28,844 bases of DNA, taken from NCBI GenBank assembly GCA_041748175.1, contig JBGTDU010000006.1, positions 1 through 28,844 of the forward strand, given 5' to 3'. The notes under the pieces were generated by a model. The model searched no databases, was not told where the DNA came from, and saw nothing but the letters and a program-made list of their open reading frames with translations. Shown piece by piece: positions 21,235 to 28,844 of this stretch. Made by a program: the position numbers and the translations under genes. Source of the DNA: JAHEJB01 sp041748175 (GTDB lineage Bacteria > Bacteroidota > Rhodothermia > Rhodothermales > Rubricoccaceae). Position 1 is the stretch's first letter, and each line of letters opens with the position of its first letter.

Positions 21235-21326
21235 GTTATCCCGCGTAACGGGATGAGGGATTTCCCAACTCTTGTGCTTATACCATAGCGTCGGAGATCC
21301 CTCCTCGCAACGCTAGTCGGGATGAC
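21235..21326. repeat. Palindromic dispersed repeat, full unit
   Basis: Left half GTTATCCCG...GAGGGAT (from 21235) and right half ATCCCTC...GGGATGAC (to 21326) form a ~92-bp imperfect palindrome of the same family as 3699-3788 and 3902-3991. It lies between dapB and the displaced thrA tail. Confidence 0.75.
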
Positions 21327-21349
21327 GTAATGTAACCGACCCAGGCTAC

Positions 21350-21379
21350 TCGGCGGGCTCGGCGAGCACGCCCTGCCGA
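21350..21379 (-). terminator. Hairpin following the duplicated thrA tail
   Basis: The stem TCGGCGGGC/GCCCTGCCGA (21350-21358 and 21370-21379), with one bulge, starts two bases after the TAA of the thrA tail fragment. It looks like an original 3' hairpin of thrA. There is no U-tract. The intact thrA copy at 22405 has no such hairpin after its stop. Confidence 0.4.
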
Positions 21380-21381
21380 CA

Positions 21382-21499
21382 TTACATCACCTCCGCCGCG
21401 CGCACCACATCCGCCAGCAAAACCGCCGCGGTAGTATCGGAGCTGGCGCCGGGGCCGCGGATGATGAGCGGCTGTGGAGAATAGCGGCTGTGGAGAATA
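21382..21499 (-). pseudogene. Displaced 3' end of thrA (homoserine dehydrogenase C-terminus)
   Basis: 21385-21486 matches 22408-22509, the last 34 codons of the intact thrA, at a constant offset of 1023 bp with only about six mismatches in 102 bp. Similarity stops at the stop codon (TAA here, TAG in thrA). It reads RYSPQPLIIRGPGASSDTTA...VVRAAEVM once an exact 16-bp tandem duplication (21468-21483 and 21484-21499, unit GCGGCTGTGGAGAATA) is removed; with it, the frame shifts. The residues that differ from the intact copy (SDTTA against ADITV) resemble the family consensus at least as well, so this may be the original end of the gene. It has no start and is not expected to be translated. Confidence 0.85.
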
Positions 21500-21826
21500 G
21501 CGGCGGCCTAAAAGCACCTCTGTAAGACATCAGCTCCTCAAAGCTACTAGCCTTGTCGCTCATACAATAATCTGATGAATGGTTGATTGGGTCATTTTAT
21601 TTGTGCTTCCCAGCGCTCTCTGGAGTTGGAGAAAAAACGCGCGGTTCACCAACCGCTGCTCCACGTCCACGGTACTCTGTCCACAGTCCACTGCCTACAA
21701 TTTTGCTGAAAGCCCACCGTTGCTTCCGCTGTCCACGCAGGCACGTTCTGTAAAAGCTCCGGGACCGACGCGTTGAGAATTGAGTACTTTAAGCGCAACA
21801 TTCCCACCTCACAAAATAAAAACCCC

Positions 21827-22249
21827 GTGCACGTCTTTTCTAATCACCGTTACATCGTTCTCCTTGCCCTCCTCGGCCTCGCAGGTTGCGACAGTTCGGA
21901 CACCGGCGAGGGACCAATCCCTCCCTCCAATCCGTTCGACGTGTATGAACTCAGAGTCTCGGGCTTCGGCGTTTACCCTGCAAATGAGGCGATCATGATC
22001 GACTACTTGGACGAGGAGGGCGTCGTCCAACGACTACTTCAAGAACCGCTACCCTGGGTCCAAACGGTATCGTTCTCAGACGACGAAATGGTGGAGTTGT
22101 ACCTCCAAGCCAGAGTCCAAGCCCCCGGTCGCGTCGCGGGCGTCGAAATCGCAGTCATTTTCGACGGAAAAATCATCGAATCACGCCATGAGGAAGGATC
22201 GAATTCAACGAATATCGTGACCAATGACATTGAGATCACTATTCCATAA
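21827..22249 (+). CDS. Putative lipoprotein with MmpS-like beta-sandwich domain
   Basis: A 140-residue protein on the strand opposite to the surrounding genes. From GTG at 21827 it has a lipoprotein signal peptide (HVFSNHRYIVLLALLGLAGC, Cys at about 21). A TTG at 21773 would add 18 residues before the signal and is less likely. The mature part (about 40-140) has alternating strands: VYELRVSGFG, AIMIDYLDEEGVVQ, EPLPWVQTVSF, VELYLQARVQ, and VEIAVIFDGKII. This order, with the central LPW, recalls the immunoglobulin-like MmpS fold found in small lipoproteins, but no function follows. It is the only gene in the AT-richer segment between the two copies of the thrA 3' end, so it may be cargo of an insertion. 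Confidence 0.7.
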   Translation: MHVFSNHRYIVLLALLGLAGCDSSDTGEGPIPPSNPFDVYELRVSGFGVYPANEAIMIDYLDEEGVVQRLLQEPLPWVQTVSFSDDEMVELYLQARVQAPGRVAGVEIAVIFDGKIIESRHEEGSNSTNIVTNDIEITIP

Positions 22250-22404
22250 TTGGTGCATTCACTTGTGCTGAACATTCTAAATGTATCAGTAGAGAATATT
22301 AATCACAGAAGTGTAGCGCGAAACGGAGCTACCAATTCGGCCGAATCATTCTGCGATGTCTCTCGGCCGTTGCTGATTCCCACGATCTCCCCAACCAATC
22401 CCTA

Positions 22405-24858
22405 CTACATCACCTCCGCCGCGCGCACCACATCCGCCAGCAAAACCGCTACGGTAATATCGGCACTGGCACCGGGGCCGCGGATGATGAGCGGCTGTGG
22501 AGAATAGCGCTTCGTGTGAAAGGCAATGGCAAGAGACGGTCCCTGAAGCTCCGCAAACGGCGACGCTACCGGGATCGGCTCTATTCCAGCCCGGATGGCC
22601 CCGTCGCTGCTCAATCTCGCTACATATTGCAGGGGTCCGGCGGATGACGCGAGCCGGGCGCGCCAGCTGTCGTCGAGTTCGGGGAGGCGTTGAATGAACT
22701 CCTGAACGGATAAATCCCGGAGCGCGTCGGGGAAAAGCGATTCTACAGTTGCCACGGAAGGATCCGCATCCAGCCCTATCTCGCGCGCCAGCACAACGAG
22801 CTTGCGGGCCACATCACTTCCCGAGAGGTCGTCGCGCGGATCGGGCTCCGTGTAGCCAAGCTCGCGGGCATTCAACACGGCCTGCGAAAACGACGAACCG
22901 TCCCGCATCGAGTTGAAAACGAAGGCCAGCGTACCCGACAAAACTCCTTCGATGGCGTTTATCGAGTCGCCCGTCCGAAGGAGATTGCGGAGCGTGTCCA
23001 CGATTCCGAGCCCGGCGCCGACCGTCGTTTCGTAGAAGTACGGTACTTCCCCGGTTCGTGCGGCCAGTTGAGCCTCGCGCCACTCGGCGGAAGAAACCAG
23101 CGTCGCTGCCTTGTTCGGAGTAACGACCGCGATTCCCGCCCGCAGCAACTCGGCGTGGCGGGCGGCGACGGCTTCGGAAGGCGTCGCGTCCACGACAATC
23201 AGGCGCTCCAGCCGGGCTGCGATCAACTTTTCGATGATCACATTCAGATCGGCCGTTTGGCCATCATTGAGTTTCGAAAGGGCTTCCTCAAACGGAAGGC
23301 CGTCCTTCTCGAAAATCATTCGCTGACTCCCGGCCAGCCCAACGAGCCGCAGATTCAGGCCGTGCTCATCGCGCAACATCGACGTCTGGCGATGCAGGAG
23401 ATCGAGCAGCTTCCTACCCAGGCCACCCGTTCCAATGACGAATACGTGGGCGCGCGTCCGGCGGAGGGCGAACGACTCATGCAATGCCTGCACAGCCAGC
23501 TCGGCATCTTCATCCGCGATGACAGCGGAGATGTTGTGCTCGCTCGCGCCCTGCGCGATGGCGCGGACATTCACGTGTGCCCGGCCGAGCGTCGCAAACA
23601 TCCGCCCGGCAAGTCCGGGAGCCTCGCGCATGAAATCGCCGACGGCTGCGATGACCGCATTGCCGCCTTCTAAAACGAGGCGAAGCGTTCCTCGACCGCA
23701 CTCTACCGCAAACGTCCGTTCGAGGAGGTCAAACGCCTCCTGGGAAGTCGCTTCCTTCACCGCGAAGCAAAGACTGCCCTCACTGGAGGCCTGCGCAATG
23801 AGGAGGACATCGATCTTTGCCTCCGCGAGGGCCGTAAACGCGCGCGCGGTCAGTCGAGGTGCGCCGAAGACGCCGTTCCCGACGAGCCGAATGAGCGCGG
23901 CCTCGCGCACCGACGAAATCGCCTTGATGCGTCTTGGCGTCATTTCGCGCTGAGGGCCGACGAGGGTGCCGGGGTGCTCGGGCCGCAGCGTGTTCTTGAT
24001 CCGCAATAGAATGCCTTTGCCTTGCAGCGGCCGCATCGTGCGCGGATGCAGGACCTTTGCTCCGAAATGCGCGAGCTCCCCGGCCTCCTCATACGACAGG
24101 CGTGGAAGCGTGAAGGCCTCGGCCACGAGCCGTGGATCCGCCGACAGAACCCCGTCTACGTCCGTCCAAATCACGCACTCGTCGGCATCGAGAGCACCGG
24201 CGAGAACGGTCGCCGTGTAGTCTGAACCGGAACGGCCCAGCGTGGTCGTTACGCCTTCCCCTGTGGACCCGATGAAGCCCGTAACGACCGCGATGGTGTC
24301 GGCGGGGATGGTCGCAAAAGCATCGCGGATGAGCGCGTTGGATTCTCCAAAGTCCACGACCGCCTCGCCGTGCGCTGCGTCGGTGCGGACGAGTGTGCGG
24401 GCATCGAGCGCAATAGCCTTAAATCCCGCCTTCCGAAAGGCGGCGGCGATGACGGGCACGGAGGCACGCTCTCCTGCCGATACTATCGCATCCTGCGTCC
24501 GCGCGTCGGAGGCTCCACGCCGACGAACACCTTCCAGCAACTCGCGGATCTCGACCCAGAATGACCCCAGTTCTTCAGCCAGCACCTCTTTTTGCGGTTC
24601 CGGCGCAAGATCGTCAATGGCCAATGCGTGGCGCGCTTCAATCTCGGCGACGATGGCCTCGTAGTCCAAGCTTGGGTTCTTTGCCGCCGCAATGGCGTCC
24701 AGCAGGCGATCCGTCACACCGCCGAACGCGGAGGACGCGACGACACGGCGCCCGACAGCGCTCGCAGCAACCAACTCCACCACGCGCCGAACAAGTTCGG
24801 GCGTCGCGACGGACGTGCCGCCGAACTTGGCGACGTGAATGGGGATGTTAGATGCCAC
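22405..24858 (-). CDS. thrA: Bifunctional aspartate kinase/homoserine dehydrogenase I
   Basis: An 817-residue fusion close to the 820 residues of E. coli ThrA. The aspartokinase part (about 1-290) has KFGGTS at 11-16, the FIGSTGEGVTTTLGRSGSDYTAT nucleotide-binding block and WTDVDGVLSADPR. Two ACT regulatory domains (about 310-455) likely bind threonine. Homoserine dehydrogenase (about 460-817) starts VFVIGTGGLGRKLLDLL and has VTPNKAA, TVGAGLGIVDTL, IEGVLSGTLAFVFNSM and GYTEPDPRDDLSGSDVARK. It carries out the first and third steps from aspartate to homoserine; its aspartyl phosphate also feeds dapA. The start is GTG at 24858. The last 34 codons have a duplicate 1023 bp downstream, so the end may have been replaced during an insertion. 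The frame is intact. Confidence 0.96.
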   Translation of the reverse strand: MASNIPIHVAKFGGTSVATPELVRRVVELVAASAVGRRVVASSAFGGVTDRLLDAIAAAKNPSLDYEAIVAEIEARHALAIDDLAPEPQKEVLAEELGSFWVEIRELLEGVRRRGASDARTQDAIVSAGERASVPVIAAAFRKAGFKAIALDARTLVRTDAAHGEAVVDFGESNALIRDAFATIPADTIAVVTGFIGSTGEGVTTTLGRSGSDYTATVLAGALDADECVIWTDVDGVLSADPRLVAEAFTLPRLSYEEAGELAHFGAKVLHPRTMRPLQGKGILLRIKNTLRPEHPGTLVGPQREMTPRRIKAISSVREAALIRLVGNGVFGAPRLTARAFTALAEAKIDVLLIAQASSEGSLCFAVKEATSQEAFDLLERTFAVECGRGTLRLVLEGGNAVIAAVGDFMREAPGLAGRMFATLGRAHVNVRAIAQGASEHNISAVIADEDAELAVQALHESFALRRTRAHVFVIGTGGLGRKLLDLLHRQTSMLRDEHGLNLRLVGLAGSQRMIFEKDGLPFEEALSKLNDGQTADLNVIIEKLIAARLERLIVVDATPSEAVAARHAELLRAGIAVVTPNKAATLVSSAEWREAQLAARTGEVPYFYETTVGAGLGIVDTLRNLLRTGDSINAIEGVLSGTLAFVFNSMRDGSSFSQAVLNARELGYTEPDPRDDLSGSDVARKLVVLAREIGLDADPSVATVESLFPDALRDLSVQEFIQRLPELDDSWRARLASSAGPLQYVARLSSDGAIRAGIEPIPVASPFAELQGPSLAIAFHTKRYSPQPLIIRGPGASADITVAVLLADVVRAAEVM

Positions 24859-24998
24859 GGAGCAGCGGATGATCGCGAGGATGCATGGAAACTACCCCTG
24901 CGACGATCATTCTCCCGAATGATCCGGAAGGACCAAGCTTCTTTGCACACCCTCAATTGACTCCTCAGCCGACCGCTCCGTACTTTTCGCGCCATCCC

Positions 24999-25071
24999 GG
25001 GGCATTAGCTCAGCTGGTAGAGCGCTACAATGGCATTGTAGAGGTCAGCGGTTCGACTCCGCTATGCTCCA
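24999..25071 (+). tRNA. tRNA-Ala (anticodon GGC)
   Basis: A 73-nt cloverleaf. The acceptor stem GGGGCAT pairs with ATGCTCC (one G-T pair) and A is the discriminator. The D arm is GCTCAGCTGGTAGAGC. The anticodon stem CTACA/TGTAG has the loop ATGGCAT, giving anticodon GGC. The T arm AGCGG/CCGCT has the loop TTCGACT. CCA is not encoded. The DNA just 3' of it is clearly AT-richer. Confidence 0.97.
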
Positions 25072-25275
25072 CGTTACGTTTCATGTATTAGATTATTATC
25101 ATATGACCTAGTAAGTACGGCTACCTGATGTGGTATGGGTTTGAGTTCTCTCGCCTGACTTCCCAGTCATTTCGGTCAAATTGTTTCGGGACGAAAGCGT
25201 GATTGGGTAAATGGCGTGGGTAAGCCCCACGAATGGCCGAAGGGGTCATTAATTGCACAACGAGATCCGTCGCCC

Positions 25276-27966
25276 TTACAACGACATTATCTCTCGTGTT
25301 CTGACTAGACGCGGATAGGACTCAGGAAGCTGGACCGCTCGAAAGATGGCCTGTGCCTCTTCGGCTAGTCGTTTCGCCCGAGGCATGTTTCCTCGAAACA
25401 ACGCCGCTTCTGCCCTATCCAGGACTACCATTCCCACTAAGCGATGATTTGGCCCATAGAAATCCCTTCGGATCGATTCACTCCGAAGGAAGTCGTCTTC
25501 CGCCTTTTCAATTTCCTCCTCACGTAATGCAAGGCGCCCCATTGCTTGGTACGTACTCGCCAACATATGGCGCCTTCGGTCTCCCAATGCCAGTTCTATG
25601 TCAAGCGCGCGTTCAAGCAGACGGCGGGCGTCATCGTATTCGCCAAGTTCAGCAAGAGCGACACCGAGCAATCGAAAGCTGACCGCTGTGTCAGGGTCGT
25701 CCCACCCGTGGATCGCAACCCGCAATCGCATTGATTCCTCAAGCGTGTCTCGTGCTTCGCTGAACTTTCCCGCTTCTATTAGTACGCTCGCGAGCAGCTC
25801 CATGTCTGCCGCCACATATTCGTGCTCATTCCCGAGAGTTTCTCGATCTATCGCAAGCGATCTACGGATCGCGTATGAGGCACTGTCGTACTCGCCGATA
25901 TCAGTGTACAATGCACCTAAAACATTGTATGTCGCTCCAACGTCAGGATGAATTCCGAGTAACGAATCGCGAGATCGCGCCACATATCGAAGCAGGTTTG
26001 CAGCCTCCACATAGTGGCCTGCCCTTCTATACATTAGTGCGAGATTATGCTGGATGGACAGCCTGTCCGCCGCCGGAGCTAGTGGTTGCGTCAAATAGAT
26101 TTCATGCGCCACTTCTGCGAAATGCAACGCGGCGTCAATCCTGCCCGCCTCTTCCAGCAAGCCAGCAAGATTGTTGGCTTGATTAGCCACGTCTAGCTGG
26201 CCGGGCGAGTCTTCATCGACATGCCTCATTCGAATCGCCAGGGCGTCGCGAAAGTGCGCTTCGGCCTCTTCATATCTGTTTTGACGCTGAAGATTGGTAG
26301 CTAATAAGTCCAACGTATGAGTATAGGCAAGGGAGTCGGTTACTTCTCCTGAACGCCTTGCTTGAAGTGACAACCGGAGAAGTGAATCGGCTGTGCTCAG
26401 TTCACCGATCCGAGTGTAGGCTTGACCAACGGCATCCCACAGGCGCGAGGCGAGCTCTGGATTCCCTGCCGCCACGTCGTTGATTCGAGAAGTACCGAGG
26501 TCCAGAAGCTCTCGCGCACTTAGTGTGTCGGTTCGTAAAGGTGCCTTTGGATTTTGCGGATCGGCTGCTGTCAGCATATCAACTAGAAAAGTCGTGGCCT
26601 GATCCGCAGTGAGCCTTTGAGCAGTTGCCTCAATTGCGGCGACGTTGGCCCGATTTCGTTCCTGGATAATGCGAGCTACTCCCAATAGCCCCGAGAGGAT
26701 TACAACTAATACCAGTATTAACAAGCCTGAATTTCTACGAATATACAATGACGTTCTGTATCGCCGAGTTCTTGGTCTGGCCGTAACCGGCCTGCGATTG
26801 GCAAGAGCCACGAGATCCGAACCAAACTCTCCCGCCGTTCTATAGCGTTTTTTTGATGAGACAGACAGTGCTTTAAGGATTATAGCATCTAGATCTTTTT
26901 CGAATTGACCTCGAAGATTCCGAACCTTCCGCTTCCCTTCTCGGCTTCCCTTTGTCGTCGGATTTCTTCTAGCCATCTCACTCAAAGAGGGTATTAGATA
27001 CGATTCTAGAAAAACAAGCCCCTCTTCTATCGAAAGACCTGTCAGTTCATATGGGCGAGTACCTGATAACAATTCGAAAGCAATTACACCTATTGCATAC
27101 ACATCGGTCGATGGCGATGGAGGTTCTCCCTTGAGCTGCTCCGGGGCTGCATATGCTGGCGTAAGCCTCCCTCCTTGCGTAAATGATTCAAGAAACATGG
27201 TGGAGCCATCATATTCGTTCGCCGGATTTCGTCGTTGGTTTCCAAAATCCTCCAGCGACTTTCCGATTCCGAAATCCAGTACTTTCAGATCACCTTCCTT
27301 CGTTACAAAAATATTGTTTGGCTTTAAGTCACGATGAACGACAAGATTTTCATGAGCGTGCTGAACGGCGTTGCAGAGGACAATCAAGAGTTCGATTCGA
27401 TCCTCGAACGTGGAATTCTGATTTCTGCAATACTCCGTGATGGCTTGCCCATCTATGTATTCCATTACGAAGAATGGTATTCCCTCGTCGGTCTCATCCC
27501 GAGCCATGTATCTCACGATCCCGGGATGGTCCAGTCGCGCTAGCAACCGGTATTCGCGGCGAAGCCGGGCACGTTCGTCCTCACTCGCAGTTCGGAGGAC
27601 CTTCAGCGCAACCCGCTTGTTCGCTTCTCTGTCTGTTGCTGAGTAGACTTCGCCAGAACCGCCCGAACCCGACAGGTACTGGACCTCGTACCTGCCAATG
27701 ATTTCGCCTGGCTCGAACGAGGGAAGGGTTGAAGTTCCTTCATTCTGCAACGCATCTGCGAAGATCCGGCCTCTCGCAGATTCAGGAATACCCAATAGCG
27801 GGTCGTCAGCCCGTCTTCCGGTCTTGGCAAGAGCATTCCAGAGACGCTCAGCTAGCTCCTCGTCGTCAATATTCGTTGCGATGTATTCCTCTCGCTCTTC
27901 GACGGGAAGATCGAGAAGCCTGGACAGATGTCGTAAGAGCAGAAGATCGATGTCGGTATCCTGCAT
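25276..27966 (-). CDS. Transmembrane Ser/Thr protein kinase with C-terminal TPR domain
   Basis: An 896-residue kinase of the bacterial Hanks type. After an acidic N-terminal region (1-85), the kinase domain (about 92-390) shows the glycine loop LSGSGGSGEVYSA, ATP-anchoring K122 in VALKVL, catalytic HRDLKPNN (D213), DFG at 231-233 and the APE motif AAPEQL. All key residues are present, so it should be active. A single transmembrane helix follows (about 414-433, LLILVLVVILSGLLGVARII). The remaining 460 residues are tetratricopeptide-like helical repeats (for example YEEAEAHFRDALAIR, EYDDARRLLERALDIE), likely outside the cytoplasm and used for protein contacts. It lies 61 bp downstream of an ECF-type sigma factor gene on the same strand and is probably co-transcribed. 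Codon and base use look AT-richer than in the dap region. Confidence 0.95.
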   Translation of the reverse strand: MQDTDIDLLLLRHLSRLLDLPVEEREEYIATNIDDEELAERLWNALAKTGRRADDPLLGIPESARGRIFADALQNEGTSTLPSFEPGEIIGRYEVQYLSGSGGSGEVYSATDREANKRVALKVLRTASEDERARLRREYRLLARLDHPGIVRYMARDETDEGIPFFVMEYIDGQAITEYCRNQNSTFEDRIELLIVLCNAVQHAHENLVVHRDLKPNNIFVTKEGDLKVLDFGIGKSLEDFGNQRRNPANEYDGSTMFLESFTQGGRLTPAYAAPEQLKGEPPSPSTDVYAIGVIAFELLSGTRPYELTGLSIEEGLVFLESYLIPSLSEMARRNPTTKGSREGKRKVRNLRGQFEKDLDAIILKALSVSSKKRYRTAGEFGSDLVALANRRPVTARPRTRRYRTSLYIRRNSGLLILVLVVILSGLLGVARIIQERNRANVAAIEATAQRLTADQATTFLVDMLTAADPQNPKAPLRTDTLSARELLDLGTSRINDVAAGNPELASRLWDAVGQAYTRIGELSTADSLLRLSLQARRSGEVTDSLAYTHTLDLLATNLQRQNRYEEAEAHFRDALAIRMRHVDEDSPGQLDVANQANNLAGLLEEAGRIDAALHFAEVAHEIYLTQPLAPAADRLSIQHNLALMYRRAGHYVEAANLLRYVARSRDSLLGIHPDVGATYNVLGALYTDIGEYDSASYAIRRSLAIDRETLGNEHEYVAADMELLASVLIEAGKFSEARDTLEESMRLRVAIHGWDDPDTAVSFRLLGVALAELGEYDDARRLLERALDIELALGDRRRHMLASTYQAMGRLALREEEIEKAEDDFLRSESIRRDFYGPNHRLVGMVVLDRAEAALFRGNMPRAKRLAEEAQAIFRAVQLPESYPRLVRTREIMSL

Positions 27967-28027
27967 GGGTTCAAGACGGGCATTGAGAGAGCCGCACTTA
28001 GCACACGCGAATTCTGCAGCCTGAGGA

Positions 28028-28594
28028 TCATGGGCGTTTCTTGTCAGACCGGTCTAACGAGATATAGAGGCTCAGGACTTCTCTGAGCCCGGCCAGATCT
28101 CGTTTTACCGTCGCCTCACTCACACCGAGGGCATCAGCAACTTCGGGCACTTCATAGCCGCACAACCGCATGGCGGCGATCCGGATTTTTCGAGGGGCTT
28201 CCGTTTTCAAAGCGTCCAGTAAGTCGAGGCGCTGCAGAATCTCCAGCTCGACGTTTGCATCAGAAGACACGTTCTCAGCCAAGGGATCTTGCTGAATGGA
28301 GAGAGGAGCGATTCCCTGTCCCCGTTTCCGAGCCGTCTTCTTTCTGAGGTAAGTGCGTAGAACTTGAACCATAACCAGAGCAGCCACTGCCTTCACATGC
28401 TCAATTTCTCGCCACTCCTTTTGGGTCGCCTCTCGAAGCTTCAGATAGACCTCTGCAATCAGCGCCGTGGAGTTTAGCGTAGGCGTTATCCGATTCAGAC
28501 CCTTCGCTCGGGCTATTCTGAGGAGTTCTTGATACACGGCCTCGAAAAAGGCATCGAAGTCATTCGCTGAGGATTGGTAAGCTGATTCTGACAT
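28028..28594 (-). CDS. ECF-type RNA polymerase sigma factor
   Basis: A 188-residue sigma factor of the ECF-like subfamily often found beside Ser/Thr kinases. Region 2 covers about 12-95 (FDAFFEAVYQELLRIARAKG, LNSTALIAEVYLKLRE, VKAVAALVMVQVLRTYLRKKTARKR). Region 4 covers about 125-185 (LLDALKTEAPRKIRIAAMRLCGYEVPEVADALGVSEATVKRDLAGLREVLSLYI), with the helix-turn-helix EVADALGVSEATVKRD. It directs RNA polymerase to its own promoters. An upstream GTG at 28618 (eight more residues) is an alternative to the ATG at 28594. No anti-sigma factor is seen; the co-directional kinase 61 bp downstream is a plausible regulator by phosphorylation. 28619-28844, its upstream region, shows no recognisable gene. 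Confidence 0.9.
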   Translation of the reverse strand: MSESAYQSSANDFDAFFEAVYQELLRIARAKGLNRITPTLNSTALIAEVYLKLREATQKEWREIEHVKAVAALVMVQVLRTYLRKKTARKRGQGIAPLSIQQDPLAENVSSDANVELEILQRLDLLDALKTEAPRKIRIAAMRLCGYEVPEVADALGVSEATVKRDLAGLREVLSLYISLDRSDKKRP

Positions 28595-28844
28595 CGACGA
28601 CGAGTTTTCTCGCTGCACATGATCTCTCGCCCTGGAAAAAGGAGTGTGAGTTCAAGTGCTGGGTGTCGGCGTGAGTTTCTAAGGTAGGCCAAAAGGTCGA
28701 AACCGAACAAGCAACCTTGGAACGCAGACCTGTCCGTATTGAGCTGCTTTGTTCTGCACCACAACCGGTACGCATTCGGAGTATCAGACTTCGTGTATCT
28801 GGATCTGCGGTGAAGATGCAAAACCGCCATCGGCACAGCGCTTC

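Overview
The window reads as chromosomal DNA of a moderately GC-rich member of the Bacteroidota/Rhodothermota side of the tree. This is inferred from a DUF3098 membrane protein, a fused aspartokinase/homoserine dehydrogenase next to dapB-dapA-dapD of the succinylase lysine pathway, generally weak Shine-Dalgarno sequences, and a Ser/Thr kinase with TPRs beside an ECF-type sigma factor. Genus and species cannot be read from the sequence.

Layout. 1-810: a REP-associated tyrosine transposase (RAYT) gene interrupted by a stop at codon 12, flanked by its palindromes. 835-1512: a PhoU-domain protein. 1513-2281: non-coding, with two minus-strand intrinsic terminators. 2282-8514: a signalling locus, all minus strand. 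It holds a 1496-residue CheB-CheR-PAS-GAF-histidine kinase, a stand-alone receiver and a NarL-type regulator, with a block of dispersed repeats between kinase and regulators. 8515-9218: repeats, including a 158-bp MITE with a TTAG target duplication. 9219-12165: a minus-strand stress cluster of lipoprotein SodC, two DUF892 ferritin-like paralogues, ChaB and a two-CBS protein. 12419-15010: gyrA. 15201-16045: a lipoprotein and a DUF3098 protein with overlapping stop and start. 16163-18357 (plus strand): dacB (PBP4) and mreD, both cell-wall genes. 18493-24858 (minus strand): thrA, dapB, dapA and dapD, taking aspartate to homoserine and towards meso-diaminopimelate and lysine. 24999-25071: tRNA-Ala(GGC). 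25276-28594: a more AT-rich module with an ECF-like sigma factor followed by a transmembrane Ser/Thr kinase with TPRs.

Biosynthesis and wall genes are coherent: DapA, DapB and DapD supply the diaminopimelate that cross-links peptidoglycan, which DacB trims and MreD helps to pattern. The stress genes probably act on oxidative and metal stress. Two of them carry a shared 16-bp palindrome, TAGCAG-N4-CTGCTA type, upstream.

Most notable points: (1) the last ~34 codons of thrA are duplicated about 1 kb downstream, bracketing an AT-richer segment with one lipoprotein gene, as if DNA had inserted at the thrA 3' end and restored the reading frame; (2) one ferritin-like paralogue has lost several predicted metal ligands kept by its sister; (3) SodC has Glu where the active-site Arg is expected; (4) the CheB domain of the large sensor has Asn at its catalytic Asp; (5) the gyrA and dapA stop codons lie in or at REP-like palindromes. 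No complete new defence or mobile system is evident.
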